Below, one piece after another: positions 44,519 to 56,020 of a stretch of DNA of 64,000 bases (the first letter of the stretch is position 1; each line of letters begins with the position of its first letter). Below the pieces are notes generated by a model. That model was not told the origin of the DNA. It ran no database searches and saw only the letters and a program-made list of their open reading frames with translations. A program made the position numbers and the translations under genes. This DNA is from Lasiosphaeris hirsuta (lineage: Eukaryota; Ascomycota; Sordariomycetes; Sordariales; Lasiosphaeriaceae): the NCBI GenBank assembly GCA_030549175.1, contig JAUKUA010000005.1, positions 186,001-250,000 of the forward strand. The letters are read 5' to 3'.

Positions 44519-45513
44519 GACTGTTGTTAAGCACATAGGTAGTAGGTAGGCAGTCTCCCCTGCGTACCTAAGATGAAAGTTGACAGTTTCGAGCGCTGGG
44601 GAGCGATCCCTGGTGGGAGCCGAGGGGAAGTAAGTCTGATTTGCAGCCTAGCTGTGGGACGAATAAGATGGAGTGTAGTACGACCGACTTTCAGAATCCA
44701 GGTACGCCTTGAAATATAGCACCTCTGGCCATCCTCACAAGGAATTTTGAGATCAAGATAGTGAGTGCATCACTTCACAACCCTAACCCTAGAACGTTCC
44801 TGAGATTGGTGAGTGACGTAGGTGGTGTTGAGTCTGGAATCCGGGGTTGCAGTCTTGCGGGGGGAGGGGGGGGGAGGGGGAAAGTGGCGAGGTTGGGGCT
44901 TGCGAGGCGAGAGGGCAGTTCCAGGAACGCAGTCCTCAGCGAGGACAGCCGCTCTTTCCGGGCTCACTGCAGCTTCCAGGGTGTGTAACGAGCCACTCCA
45001 GGCTACCAAGGGCTCAAAGTTGCAAGTTGAGAAAGACGGCGAGGCTGAAATTGGCGTGTTGTTGGTCCAATATTCTCCCGCTCCCCTGTAACTTATCGCG
45101 CACAGGCGTAGCCGCCGCAGTTGCTGCGCCCCCAAGGCATCAATTCTTCCATTCCCTGACTGCCCCTGACTGTCCCCTGACCGTTGCGTCCAGTCGCGGC
45201 CCGCCTTCCGTACGTTAATTTAAGGTACGGGACGCGGCACTCCAACCTCGTGGCAATGTGCAGCTCTAGTGCAAAAGTCGTCCGATCTTGGGTACCAAGT
45301 CATCGTCCATAATCCTAAATCTTCGTTTGAACTCGCGACAAATTTCATCCGGAATCTGAGACATTGTCATCTGATATCGACAACAACAATCAATACCTTA
45401 TTGGACGCCCGGGAAGACAAGAACCGACCCCGCACCTTCCCATCCGACGTATCTTGAACCGCTTCATCTTTCCACATCTCAATCGCGGCGGGCACAGACC
45501 ACCGGCCCCGAAA
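44519..45513. other. Intergenic, no gene recognised
   Basis: Contains two direct CCCTAA-type units at 44781-44791 and a G-rich run near 44860-44881. No coding evidence. Confidence 0.45.
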
Positions 45514-46926
45514 ATGAGCTTCGGCGTCGGGGTTGGCGACCTCGCGCTCGTGGCGCGCACGGCATGGCGGCTGTACAAGGCGTGCAAGGACTCATCCGAG
45601 GATTTCGCGCGGTTGTCAACCGAACTAATGTCGCTGCACGCCGTGGTCAACGAGACGAACGACTTTTTGACGGAGAACAGCGAAACCCTGGACACGTCGC
45701 GGCGGCACCGACTGACTATGCTCTGCGGCGGCTGCCGCGTCGCGCTCGACGAACTCGACGCCATCGTGGCGCGCTACGACAGCTTGGGCACTAAAACGCA
45801 GCGTGCCTGGGACCGCGTGCACTTTGGCCTGCGGGACCTGTCCGACATCAAGAACCGGCTTGTCAGCAGTGTGACGCTGTTGTCGGCTTTCAACACAGCC
45901 ATGATCAAGTGCGTTCTCCTGAGATACCGGTGGTGGTGGTAGTAGCGTCGTAGCTAACCCCGACTACCCTGCAGCTCCTCCACAGCGCGCATCGAAAAGA
46001 AGCTCACAAAGTTCCTCGCCGAAGTGCAGGCCGGCCTGCGCGAGGGTTCGGTTGTGGCCACCGAAGACGCCGCGACCGCCATCTCCACCACCGACTTGTG
46101 GCCCGAGCTCCGCCGCGAACTGGAAGACGTCGGCATCAGTCCACCCGCGGCCGAGGAGAACCACGCTTTTATACTCGAGCGCATACAAAAAGCACTGGAG
46201 GCTGGGGAGATGGACGAGCTCGCGCCCGGCGAGCTGCCGGAAAAATCGGCGGCAGGGAGGAAATCATCGGTTGCGCAGAGCGATTCCGGCTACGGCGGGA
46301 GTATTGCTTCCGTGTCGGAACGAGGGAGCATCTCTGTGACGTCGTCCACGCTCAGCGCGGCGAATAATACATTCGAGGAGGAGCTGCGGCGTCAGCGCGC
46401 CGAGTGGTGGCCGGGGAATAAAGAGGAGCTGGATTTCGACCGCTCCCGGTCTACCAGCATGACGGATGACACGGTGAAGCATGTGCTGCCCAAGGTGCGC
46501 CGGCGCACCGGACCGGTCGGGTTGATCAAGAAGCTAGCAAAAAAGGAGACGGCCATCATCGAGGCGGCGAGTGATAAAGACATTGATCAGGTGGCCGAGT
46601 GTATCAGTTTGGGCATGGACGTGAATGCCCGAGACCGATGGGGGTGGTCGGCGCTGAGCATGTGCGGTTACGGCGGCTACGCACCCATCGCTCGCCTGCT
46701 TCTTGATCACGGTGCGGATTTGGACAATATCGATGTCGACGGTGATACGCCGACGAGTCTGGCTACTCAGAGGGGGCACGCTCAGCTTGTCGTCATGTTT
46801 GATGAGGAGAGGCAGGCGAGGGACTTGAGAGTCAGGGAAATGGACACCGAGGTTCCAAAGAGGTGAGTCGAGCCCAGTCACCACGCCCATCAACCGGGGC
46901 TAACGTACATCAGCGTCGTTCCATAG
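45514..46926 (+). CDS. HeLo/SesA-like N-terminal domain plus ankyrin repeats
   Basis: A 431-aa protein from exons 45514-45908, 45975-46862 and 46914-46926 in agreeing phase; the third exon codes only for VVP-stop. It begins MSFGVGVGDLALVARTAWRL, a glycine-containing amphipathic first helix followed by a helical bundle (FARLSTELMSLHAVVNETNDFL) as in fungal HeLo/SesA-like death-inducing or regulatory domains. The middle is Ser-rich and low-complexity. The C-terminus has two ankyrin repeats (NARDRWGWSALSMCGYGGYAPIA and LLLDHGADLDNIDVDGDTPT). It lacks an NTPase, so it resembles an NLR without its motor and could be an effector or adaptor in programmed cell death. This role is inference from domains. 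Confidence 0.82.
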
Positions 46927-47545
46927 TATCGTTTGTTTCAAGGGCGATGGGGAGTGTGTTCTGGCCGTAGACGACGTGGGGGATTGCTGTTTCCAGATGG
47001 TATATTTTGATGCTGGCTCTGGATAGGACAGTTTTCCTGTGGATGAGGACGAGGATTTTGTTTTCAGCTGGAGGAGTGAGGAGGAGGAGGTAGGGCTAAT
47101 ACGCTCGCCTTTTGAGGTGAACGGCTATCAGTCTGTGGCCCAGGGGTGGCCGAGGAGTGGCGCCTATGTGGACAATTTGCAGTACTTCACCCCGGAGTGG
47201 AAGGCGATCGATGATCAGAAGCTCGACGCTACCGAGAAGGCACTGAGCGATGACAGCGAGTCGGGCTTGGATCAGGTGTTTCTGTGTAAGGTAAATAGTA
47301 AGAGGAGTGTTTAAAATTGTGTGCTAATTATTGGAAGTGAATGTACTACTGAGCAACTAATTATCATGCCAAGACGCATGCCGCAATATTAGTGATTCAA
47401 AACAACGCAGTTCGCATCCATACCACCGGCATTATGTGTCCCCATCATCAGCACTAGCAAAATCTTCTCAAGCCAACTGTCCTGCATACCGCCCCCTAAA
47501 CCCCCCCTGGTGCCCAAGGTACCTAGGTCTTCTAGCTACCTACAT
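46927..47545. other. Intergenic; one open frame without a start
   Basis: A frame at 47039-47314 encodes an acidic 91-residue stretch but has no ATG and no motif. It might be an unrecognised exon or chance. Confidence 0.4.
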
Positions 47546-48334
47546 CTAGGAACCTGTCTTGATGCCGCATGACTGGGCACAGCTGTCGACCATGACGACA
47601 AAAGCCTCGGGGATGATTCCGCGCAGCTGGTCGAGCTGGGTTGGTCCCAAGAACGCCGGGTTACCCAGCGACGACGTGAGCACATTGTCCGGCATGGACG
47701 AGAAGAAGGTCTGGGCGACCTGGAAGCGGCCCTCATCGTTGCTATCAAAGGCAGCCGCGAAGACGGCCTGCTCGCACGTCGGGTTGAACTGCCAGTGGAT
47801 GTGGCCCTGGGGGAACAGCATGCCGGTAAAGTTGGTGAGCGTCATGGCGACCTGGGGGATATCGCCGGCAAACTGGCCGTCCTCCTCGAGCAGGAAGGCG
47901 CCAATCAGGGTGCCGCTGACCACCGTCAGGAACTCGTTGCCGCGCGGGTGCAGGTGGGGCACGTTGAGGCCGCAGGGGCCGATAAACCCGACGGCGGCGG
48001 CCACGTGGGTGCCGATCAGGCCCGGGATCGAGTCGACGCTGCCGACGATGACGCTGCCGTCCTGGGGCGGCGGGCCCTGGCTGTTGACGAACTGGAACGA
48101 CACGTTGTTGGCGCTCCCGCCGTTGCCCGCCGGAAACAGCACCTGCTCCTTGTCCTTGTACGAGGCTGCGAGGAGCAGCTCCGTCTGCAGATCCTTGATC
48201 TCGGCCGGAGTGAGCGGCGTGAAGGTGGGAGCTCCAGCGGCCGAGGTTGACGTTGACGAGGTGGTCGCCAGGGGAGATGCCATCGAGGTGGCGGCCAGGA
48301 AGGCCATCAAGGCACCGCGGAGAAGAGTGTTCAT
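47546..48334 (-). CDS. Secreted cupin (spherulin-1a/germin-like)
   Basis: An intronless 262-aa protein with a signal peptide at residues 1-20 (MNTLLRGALMAFLAATSMAS). It is a single germin-type cupin. Motif 1 reads CGLNVPHLHPRGNEFLTVVSG (H-x-H...E metal ligands) and motif 2 reads LFPQGHIHWQFN, with the fourth ligand histidine. Ligand spacing is normal, so a bound manganese or similar metal is expected. Spherulin-like proteins in fungi are extracellular and linked to stress or spore-wall functions; no precise activity is known. A CA/TG-rich promoter lies upstream. The final residues CAQSCGIKTGS may form a disulfide. Confidence 0.9.
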   Translation of the reverse strand: MNTLLRGALMAFLAATSMASPLATTSSTSTSAAGAPTFTPLTPAEIKDLQTELLLAASYKDKEQVLFPAGNGGSANNVSFQFVNSQGPPPQDGSVIVGSVDSIPGLIGTHVAAAVGFIGPCGLNVPHLHPRGNEFLTVVSGTLIGAFLLEEDGQFAGDIPQVAMTLTNFTGMLFPQGHIHWQFNPTCEQAVFAAAFDSNDEGRFQVAQTFFSSMPDNVLTSSLGNPAFLGPTQLDQLRGIIPEAFVVMVDSCAQSCGIKTGS

Positions 48335-50359
48335 ATTGTTGTTCTTGAAGTTGTATAATGTGTTGTGTTTATATTGTGTAGACTGAGTCCAATGTTGTCT
48401 GTGATGAGATACAGCAGTCCAGTGTCCATATTGGTTTCCATCACAGACTCTTATACTTTTCGACTGCCCTAGGTATCTTGAACGCATTCAACATTTTGTA
48501 CCACCAGACGAAGCAAGGCTACGAGATTGCATTCGTCATGCTCCATGCCGTATTTCAGATCCATCCAGATACGGTATACTAGACGACGACTTGCCCTCCG
48601 TCTCTTGGGCCTAACCCTATATTGGTGGCGAGGGGGGCGACAACGGCGAGGAGTGACAAAGTGTGGTGGGTGGAATTGTCACAAGGGTGGACTGCTCTTA
48701 GTAATTATTTGCGTCAATGACCCAAATCGGGTCGTAGATGCTACGCGAGGCCATCACGGGGAACAAGCAACGGTGGTCAGCGCTAGACCGAGGTAGCATT
48801 TGCCAGGGTAGCAATTACCCATAGGGAATGTTAGACCAGCCGCTTCGTGACTCGGCCCTCGGATGCAAAAGGAAACATCAATGACAACATCTACAATTGA
48901 TGAGGCTGGGTAGAGGGATTCAGTTAGCTTGGTGGACACGCTCAAAGAGTCATTCTTTATTTGTGGATGGTTAACCCTGAAATGTAACAGATATGGGGAG
49001 TCTCTTGGATGAATTGCATAAATACAATATACTGCTAAGCTATTGTGACTCTACGCCAAACGTTCATAGAAGAAGGTGAATAATAACTATACTGTGTAAC
49101 CCAAACTGCATCTAGGCTATAAGATAAGCATAGGAGCTACCAATCAAGTCGCCTAAGCGAATCGGTGACGGGGTTGCTTAGTCCGCTCACTAAACACACC
49201 GAGAAGTCCTAGGGGGGGGGGTGCATTCACAACTACCTTACGCTATGTGAGTAGACAGACCTCTTTGCTCTGAGGCAGGAGGAATTTTGGTTCGTCGAAT
49301 AAGTAATCAAGTTCACCTTACACCGCTACTACGCGCAGCAATACGCAACAATTGAGCCTTTTTTACACAGGCTGAATCATCAGCTGGATGCTACTTCGAA
49401 ATTGCTGTAAAGACGCAGCAATGCTCCAAGCGGAAAATTCCACCCCAGTCTAGGTACCTTATAGCTAGGTTAGGTTAGGGTTACCATATGAACTCATCTG
49501 ATTCAGAGTCAACTTTTTAAAAGCCAGGGACCGCACAAACAAAGTGTTTTATTTGATCAGCTTGGTTCCTGGCTGAATTACGGGGCACATTGTGGCTGCT
49601 GGTCAGGGCATGTCGTTGGCCTTTGGTTTTAACTAGAAGAACTCGCAACTCGCGATTGCCATGTCCAACCTCGCGGCTTTGTTCCATCACTGCGCCGGAT
49701 TACCTGGGCAGTCTCTGAAACCCAAAATCGCCGTGGTTCAATCACTCCAATATGGTTAGTACCTGTCTGTCCCCGCTACGATGACCAAATGCACGGCAGC
49801 ACGCCTGACTCTGACACCGATCGTCGAATGCGGAACCTTGGCTTCGTACTGCGCCGCTCGCCAGCAGCCACACATATTAGGAATTCCTCGAGATTCCGAG
49901 TCTTCACCGAGGTCTCGTGCGGCTTGAGTCCGCTCGGGCCGACAGCTCTCCACCATGTTGTACTCCTTCCTCATCGACCCTATCGATCACCATCACAGCA
50001 CGTCATCTTGGGCGTCCCGGGGTGGCCGAGAAGTCCACGACAAGAGATCCTCGTCGGAGCATTTGCTCAAGAGCAGCGAGTTTCGTCTGCGTCTGCCTAC
50101 GAAAATAAAAAGTAAAACAACACCGAGGTCTTCACCAAATTCTCCAGCAGGCCACTCCACGTCCGTTTTTTCAGACTCCCATCACCACGGCCCGCGATCC
50201 ATTAATGGAGCATTCACACAATTTGAGAAAACCGCACCGGGCGCAACGCAAACTCATGGCATATCTCGAGAATCATAAGAGGCTATCTCAAGAGCGGAAA
50301 AATTCCATCAGTATGAAATCTGAGAGTTATATATAACAGGAAGATAGGGGAATCCCAGC
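48335..50359. other. Gene-poor 2-kb stretch
   Basis: Contains the cupin promoter, a G-run near 49213, and TAGGTTAGGTTAGGG-like sequence near 49470. An ATG at 49661 opens a 30-codon frame ending at a possible donor site, but no second exon was found. Confidence 0.45.
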
Positions 50360-51829
50360 TCAGCGGCGTGCCCCGCAGGTCCCGCAACACGCAGCTTGAG
50401 ATCCCCAGATCCTCGCCGTGCCGGACCCAATCTCATCAGCAAACACGGGCAGGTCCGCATGATTTCGGGGCAGCCCTCTCTCCTGCAACCATTGCTCAAT
50501 GACAGCAACCTTTGCCGCCCTGTCTTGGGCGTCGCGAAGCCCTTCGGCCGACTGAATCGGCAAGCCCCACTCGTCATCCTTGACCATGTTTGCTCCAGCA
50601 TCCAACAGGACCTTGACCATTTCGACATCCCCGAGCCGTATCGCCAAATGCAACGCCAGCTTGTTTCTCTTCTTCCCGTTGGGCACCTGCTTGTAGTTGA
50701 CCGTGTTGGGATCCAATCCGCAATCCAGCAGGAACTTCAACACATCGGCCCTGCCCTTCATCCCAGCGGCCGCAGGCAGTATCTCGCACTCCTGCTCCCG
50801 CGTGATGCTCCCCCGTTCAATCTTGCCCACCGTAAACCTCACCGCCCCGACCGCGCCCCATCTCGCCACCTTGACCAACACCTCGGCCCTCTTCTCCTCA
50901 TTGTCTAAGTACCCCACATGAACCAGCGCCTCCACCAAGTCACATATCCCCCGCTCATCCCCCTCCAGCCCCTGCATCCCCTTCTTCCCACCGAGGACCT
51001 CCAGCCCCCTGACCCCCCGCGCGGGATCCCTCCACCCATTCCTCACCAGCGCAGCCTCGACATCCCTGCGCAGCCGCAGCCCCTTGGGCACAAACTCCCA
51101 CCGGATCCCCTCATCCCGCCACACCCACCCGCGATGGAACTCGGACGCGAACGCGAGCTCGTCGTGCGCCACCCGCACCCCCTGCGGCACCACGGGGGGT
51201 CCCGCCTGCGCAATGTGTTTGACCAAATCCTGGGCGCCGGGCGCGAGGCGCCAGCCCTGGAGGACGAAGGAGCGGAGGGCGACGATGAGCAGCAGCTCGC
51301 GCAGCAGTGGGTGCGAGAGGGCGGTGCGCTGCGGCGTGCCGGGCCAGAGCGGGGTGTCGGAGGCGGTGAGGAGGGGGATTAGGTCTGGGGCGGGGGAGCG
51401 GCAGATTTGCAGGAGAGTTAGGAGTTGGAAGATTTCTGGTTTTGGTATATGGGTTTAGTACACCTTGATTAGGGGTTGAGGTTGGAGATTGGGAGGGCGG
51501 GTGGGGGACGTACGCGTCGCGGGGTCCATGTCAAAGAGGATATGCTCGGTTGTTGACCCGTAGGGGCTGAGCCCGCTGGGCTCGGGGCGCGTGTCGGGGA
51601 AGTAGATGGTGATGGCATTGGGCTGGGTGGGTAACGGGTGGGGCAGAGAGTCTTGTAGGTGGGTTCTGATCTTTTGGAGCACGATACCGTCATCGGTGGC
51701 CTTGTAGGTGTAGATGGCGTCGTACTTGCGCTTGGCCGTGGCGTACCAGTTGGTGTCGGCGATGAATGGTTTGTAGGTGAACTGGTCGAAGATTCCTTCT
51801 TGGAAGATGGGCGCGAGTGTGGGGTCCAT
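50360..51829 (-). CDS. Ankyrin-repeat protein
   Basis: A 463-aa protein from exons 51829-51514 and 51435-50360 around a 78-nt intron; splicing joins DPATRQIFQLLTLLQ in phase. The N-terminal 105 residues (MDPTLAPIFQEGIFDQFTYKPF) are of unknown type. The central part is Leu/Arg-rich (LRELLLIVALRSFVLQGWRLAPG). Two ankyrin repeats are clear near the C-terminus: GRADVLKFLLDCGLDPNTVNYKQ and LALHLAIRLGDVEMVKVLLDAGAN. No signal peptide or membrane helix. The role is probably as a cytoplasmic binding scaffold. Its start faces the 3' end of the LysM gene about 680 bp away, with both genes on the minus strand. Confidence 0.82.
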
Positions 51830-52508
51830 GATGTTGGCTGCTGTGGTTTCTGGGTTGAGGTGTGCTGTGTGTGCGGGATATGGTGGGTGGTCAGAGCTAT
51901 TTGTGCACCGGGAACCGCTCGTCGTAAGGATTCCCTGGGCGCCTGATTTAATGACGGGTCGTGCGAGGAGCCCCGCAGAACCACCTGTCCTAATGTAACC
52001 CTGCCTTACTGTATACGTAATAGGGTGTTCCCAAGCTGGATAAGGCTGGTTATCTTGGGAATAATAGGGGCCGAGCAAAGCAGCACGTTAATAAATGCCG
52101 TTGGCTGGTTCAGACTCGAAAATCCGAAACAATAGAAACAAAGATACGACATGCGCGCATTTCAAACCCAGTCTGCGTCATACTCGCTGCCATCTATTTC
52201 TGAGAAAGGGTCATATTTGGACTTGGAATTCAGCGCCGCCACCGCAAATGAATTCAAAACAACAGATTCCGTAATATACGAGTTACAGAAGCCGCCCCGC
52301 CTGGCAACAACATACACGAATACAAAACTCGCCATTTCAGCTCGAGTCTGATGAGGAAGCACATCTCTGCCGCCATCATCACCTACAAGCCGCTCAGCCA
52401 GCCACCGGAAAGAAGACTAAAAAACATACACTCAAAGATGGACAACGAGCTACTAGTCGACACAGAAAAAAGAAACTAAGTCATCCCCCTTCATTCCCAG
52501 GCCATCTA
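51830..52508. other. Intergenic, no gene recognised
   Basis: Between the ankyrin gene start and the LysM gene 3' end, both on the minus strand. Probably the ankyrin gene promoter. No other element seen. Confidence 0.45.
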
Positions 52509-55055
52509 CTAAATCAACTCAATACGCCCCGTCTCAATTGCCTCCCCACCACCCCCGGCAACGGCCGTGGGGTAATCCCGCTGCGGAGTCACCGTCTCCA
52601 AGACGACAGCGGCGTCACGGTGCTCGGTGCCGTGCATGGACAGCACGTAATCCACGGCCTGGATCCCGACAGCGTCGCCGCCCACGGGTGAGGGAGCGCC
52701 GCCGGTGACTTGGGCCTCGCGCTTCTCTGCGCCGCCGGGGGCGGTGGGTGCGGCCCTGGCGGCGATGGTCGTGTAGGTGGGCACAAAGTTGGGGATGGAG
52801 ACGCAGTATTCGTAGTAGGGGTAGATTTCCGTGCCTGGGAGGGATAGTCAGTTTGGTGGGTAACAAAGGGGCTGGAGAGGGGGGCTTACAGTTGGATAAG
52901 ACGGCCGGGTTCCAGGCTACGAAGCGGTTGTGGTTCATGCCGAATTTTGTTTCGATGATCTGGCAGGGCTTGTCGTAGACTGGTAGGTGGAAGGGTTAGC
53001 ATAGATTCCTTTTTCTGATGCATTGATGGCACTTACAGTTTGTATTGTTGGCCACAGCCCACTTGTTGCACGACGCAATCTGCCCAGGCTGTCGATACTT
53101 GTTGACAGCGACGCAATAATCCTTGGCTACCGTTGTTATTTTCCATAGTTAGCAGCCGCTCGAATCAGCTAGGGTGAAGTGTGAAAGGAGACTCAACATA
53201 CCCGCCTGGAAGCCCGTGCAATCCGCCTGGACCATGGGATTCCACGCCCGAAACTGCCCTTTGAAATCCAAGCCCCAGCGCCCGGCAAACGCCTGGCACG
53301 TCATTCCCGGCTTGGCCATCTCGTACTGAATGCACGCCGCCGTCGCGTTGACCTGCTGCACGATGTCGCGGACACAGTACCGCGAGGTGGGCGACATGAC
53401 GCAGTCGGCCGTCGAGTTGGCCGGCCCCAGCGACGGGTTCCAGTCCTTGAGCTGCGAGAGCGTCAGGTTGTATGCGGCGGCCACGACTGAGCACACGGAG
53501 GTATACGTCCTGTTCTGTTCAACGCCGTCGACGAAGACGGGTGGGAGCATCATGGGGGGGTCGAGGTACGAGATGCAGTCCTGTCGCGTCCCGTTGGCGA
53601 CGGGCATGGCCGTCGGCCGCGTGTCTGTGATGTTGGTGGTGAAGGACGGCGCGTGTGTCAGTGTGACTTCGATGGTGTGTGCGCTCATCGAGATCCAGGG
53701 TCGGGTGTCGATTGTGCTGCCGAATGTCAGGCTGAGGCTATGGCAAGACTCGAGGTAAAAACTTACGACGTGGTCGCACTGGTAGTCGTCGGCTCTGGGG
53801 TCGGATCGACCCAGCCGCCGCCCGGGTTGGACTTGCAAATGACATATCCAACATAGTCGTCGATGTTCTGGCAGTCGGAGCCCAGATCGGGATTCCACGA
53901 GACGAACCGAGTCCGGCTGATACTGAGGCTCGCCGCTATCGACCCGCATGTCTGATTTGCCAGGACTGTGTGCGGTGTGCACTTCAAGGCCGTGGGGATG
54001 CACAGGGTGCCCGACGTGGGAAAATCAGCGCAGAAGGACTGCAGGCTGTTTACGCGGAGCAAGTTTGACGTTGAAATCTGCTGTGATGTCGAGATGGACT
54101 TGCAGGTGTTGCCTGACGCGATCGTGTACGTCGTGCCCGCACACGTGGGGGAGGGTGTTGCGCCTGTTGTCGTCGAAGGCCTGCATGCCAGTGGTTCATG
54201 TCAGTTCCCATTCCCCTTTTCCCAAAGGTTCATCAAGGTGAGCAAAGGTATGCAGCCGGCTCGATGGGAGGGAGATGCGACTTACCCCCTCAAAAATGTC
54301 TGGCTTGTCGGAGTCGTCATTGTTATGCCGGTTACCCCACACGACGACGTGAGGTTCCCAACGAGGTATCGAATGGCCGTGTTGGAGGCTAATGGCATCT
54401 GCGCCTGGGTCGCTTTCAGCGAGATGTAGCACGTATCGCAGCGCCAAGTCGACGCTGTCGGCTTCCCATCAGTTGGTTTTCCCCCCAACGTCTCCCATCA
54501 TCAGCAGGGCAGACATGGGACTTACCAGGCGTGGCCGTCTCGGTCTGGTACGTGGGATCGATCTTGGCAGCGCTTCTTGCGACGGCATTGCAGAAAGCAC
54601 CGGCACTGCGTCGCGGCTGCTGTCAGAGAGGGCATTCTCATGCACGAGTAGGGGAGCGGAGGGTGTTACGGGTTCTTCAGACAGGTGTGGTCGTAGGCCT
54701 CGGAGTAGGTCTGCGAGTAGAGCAACGGCGACATGGACGCGCCGTTGGGGAGCTGTATCCACTGCGTGCCGCAAGACTGGCCGACGCGGCGGATCCAGGT
54801 GCTGAGGGCCGTGGTGCAGGTGCTGGTGCACACGGCGTTCAGCAACTCGTCCGTGTAGTAGAACTCCTTGTCGATTCCCATCTTGGCCACCTCGAGCAGG
54901 ACGGGATCGCAGTTCACATCCTGGTTGAGGATCCCAAGACACGTCGTCGAGATTCCGGGGAGCTGGGCGGCCGTGTAGTTCATCATCTTGATGGCGCCAA
55001 AGACCCCGTGGGGAGCCAGGCCCCAGAGAAGGGCGGCCACCGTGCCGGACCGCAT
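52509..55055 (-). CDS. Large multi-LysM secreted protein
   Basis: Eight exons in agreeing phase: 55055-54670, 54605-54526, 54454-54286, 54180-53767, 53716-53202, 53126-53037, 52979-52890 and 52834-52509. Product 689 aa. The signal peptide is MRSGTVAALLWGLAPHGVFG. After a Cys-rich N-terminal region (TCLGILNQDVNCD, SCGTQW) come several LysM modules. These are TYTIASGNTCKSISTSQQ..., HTVLANQTCGSIAASL...FVSWNPDLGSDC, TYTSVCSVVAAAYNLTLSQLKDWNPSLGP, and YEMAKPGMTCQAFAGRWGL...FRAWNPMVQADC. Another WNP element (FVAWNPAVLSNC) comes near the C-terminus. LysM domains bind chitin or related glycans; secreted fungal LysM proteins mask chitin, protect hyphae or accompany chitinases. It is in the same cluster as a second LysM gene and a chitinase. 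Confidence 0.85.
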
Positions 55056-56020
55056 GATGCTGGCAGAGATTTGCGAGAACTCGAGCAAGGCCGCTCAGAT
55101 ATTCAGTGCTGCAAAAGACAAAACCCCCCAAGTTCAAGAGACCGTCCTGGATGATATTGTAATGGGCAGTCCCTAAGGTACCTTGGCTGTTTTCCTCGCC
55201 CCTCGCTCCGGCCGTGCTACCGCGGGGCATCCCTCCGGAGCAAAAGACACAGAGTCGCAGGTGATAGAAACACAACCCCTAGCCTCGACTGCGTGCACGC
55301 CCTCCCGGCCCCTCCCTGCATAGAGTGACTCGCAGTGAGCGATCGCTAGGGACAGGAGGGGCGAAGCTCGGACTTGGCCTCTACCAAAGGTGTAGCCCCG
55401 AGAGAAAGTAAATGAGCATGACACGGTCCCAATTCTTGGCAAATCCGGGAATAACAGACCATCGGCCCCTGGCGTATACACGTGGACTGATTAGAGAGTG
55501 TACCGACCTAGGGTAGTATTGGGCACAGTGTCTTTGCCGACCCCTGTTTCTGTGCCAAGCCCGAGCTGGCAGGCGCACTGTGTTGCATCTATTGGCCATC
55601 TTCCTCGCTGTGGATTTCCAAGGTAGGCCATACACACCCCTAATCTTATTCCCAGCGCTACCAACCCCATCAATCCTTTGGCAGTCTCGGTCACATTTTG
55701 TACTTGGATATGCCTCGTATTTTGTGCGGTTTTTGGTGTTGGCATCTGCAAAAGAACATAATGCAACTCTGCAGACTCTCAAGGCTGCCTTTCTTACCCA
55801 CTGGCCCCCGTATAGGCTTTCCCTATGATTGGAGCTATCGAAATTGACCCCCTTCACTCCAGCCCCGCCCGGATGCTCACGGAGTGCAAAGGGGTGGCTA
55901 GCAAGACGTCGATGAGAACATAAATGCCCAAGATGGCTGCCCAGCACGGCCAACAAAGTTCTTGGACAAGGTACCACATCCACCAGTCAGTCGTTACTTG
56001 TCTTTCTGAACACCGCAGCC
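55056..56020. promoter_or_regulatory. Divergent intergenic region between two LysM genes
   Basis: About 965 bp separate the starts of two head-to-head LysM genes, so regulation may be shared. It contains the palindromic motif CTAAGGTACCTTGG at 55172-55185. No coding evidence. Confidence 0.45.

Noticed and set aside
44781..44791. CCCTAACCCTA, resembling a telomeric repeat
   Set aside because: Only two units are present, which is too few to call an interstitial telomere.
47039..47314. Acidic 91-residue frame downstream of the HeLo-ankyrin gene
   Set aside because: No ATG, no motif, and no convincing splice link to the upstream gene. It is kept only as a remark.
47559..48386. 275-codon plus-strand frame opposite the cupin
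   Set aside because: The minus strand has a signal peptide and both cupin motifs. The plus frame has none.
49661..49751. ATG followed by a 30-codon frame ending at a possible GT donor
   Set aside because: No second exon with a matching frame or recognisable domain was found in the next kilobase.
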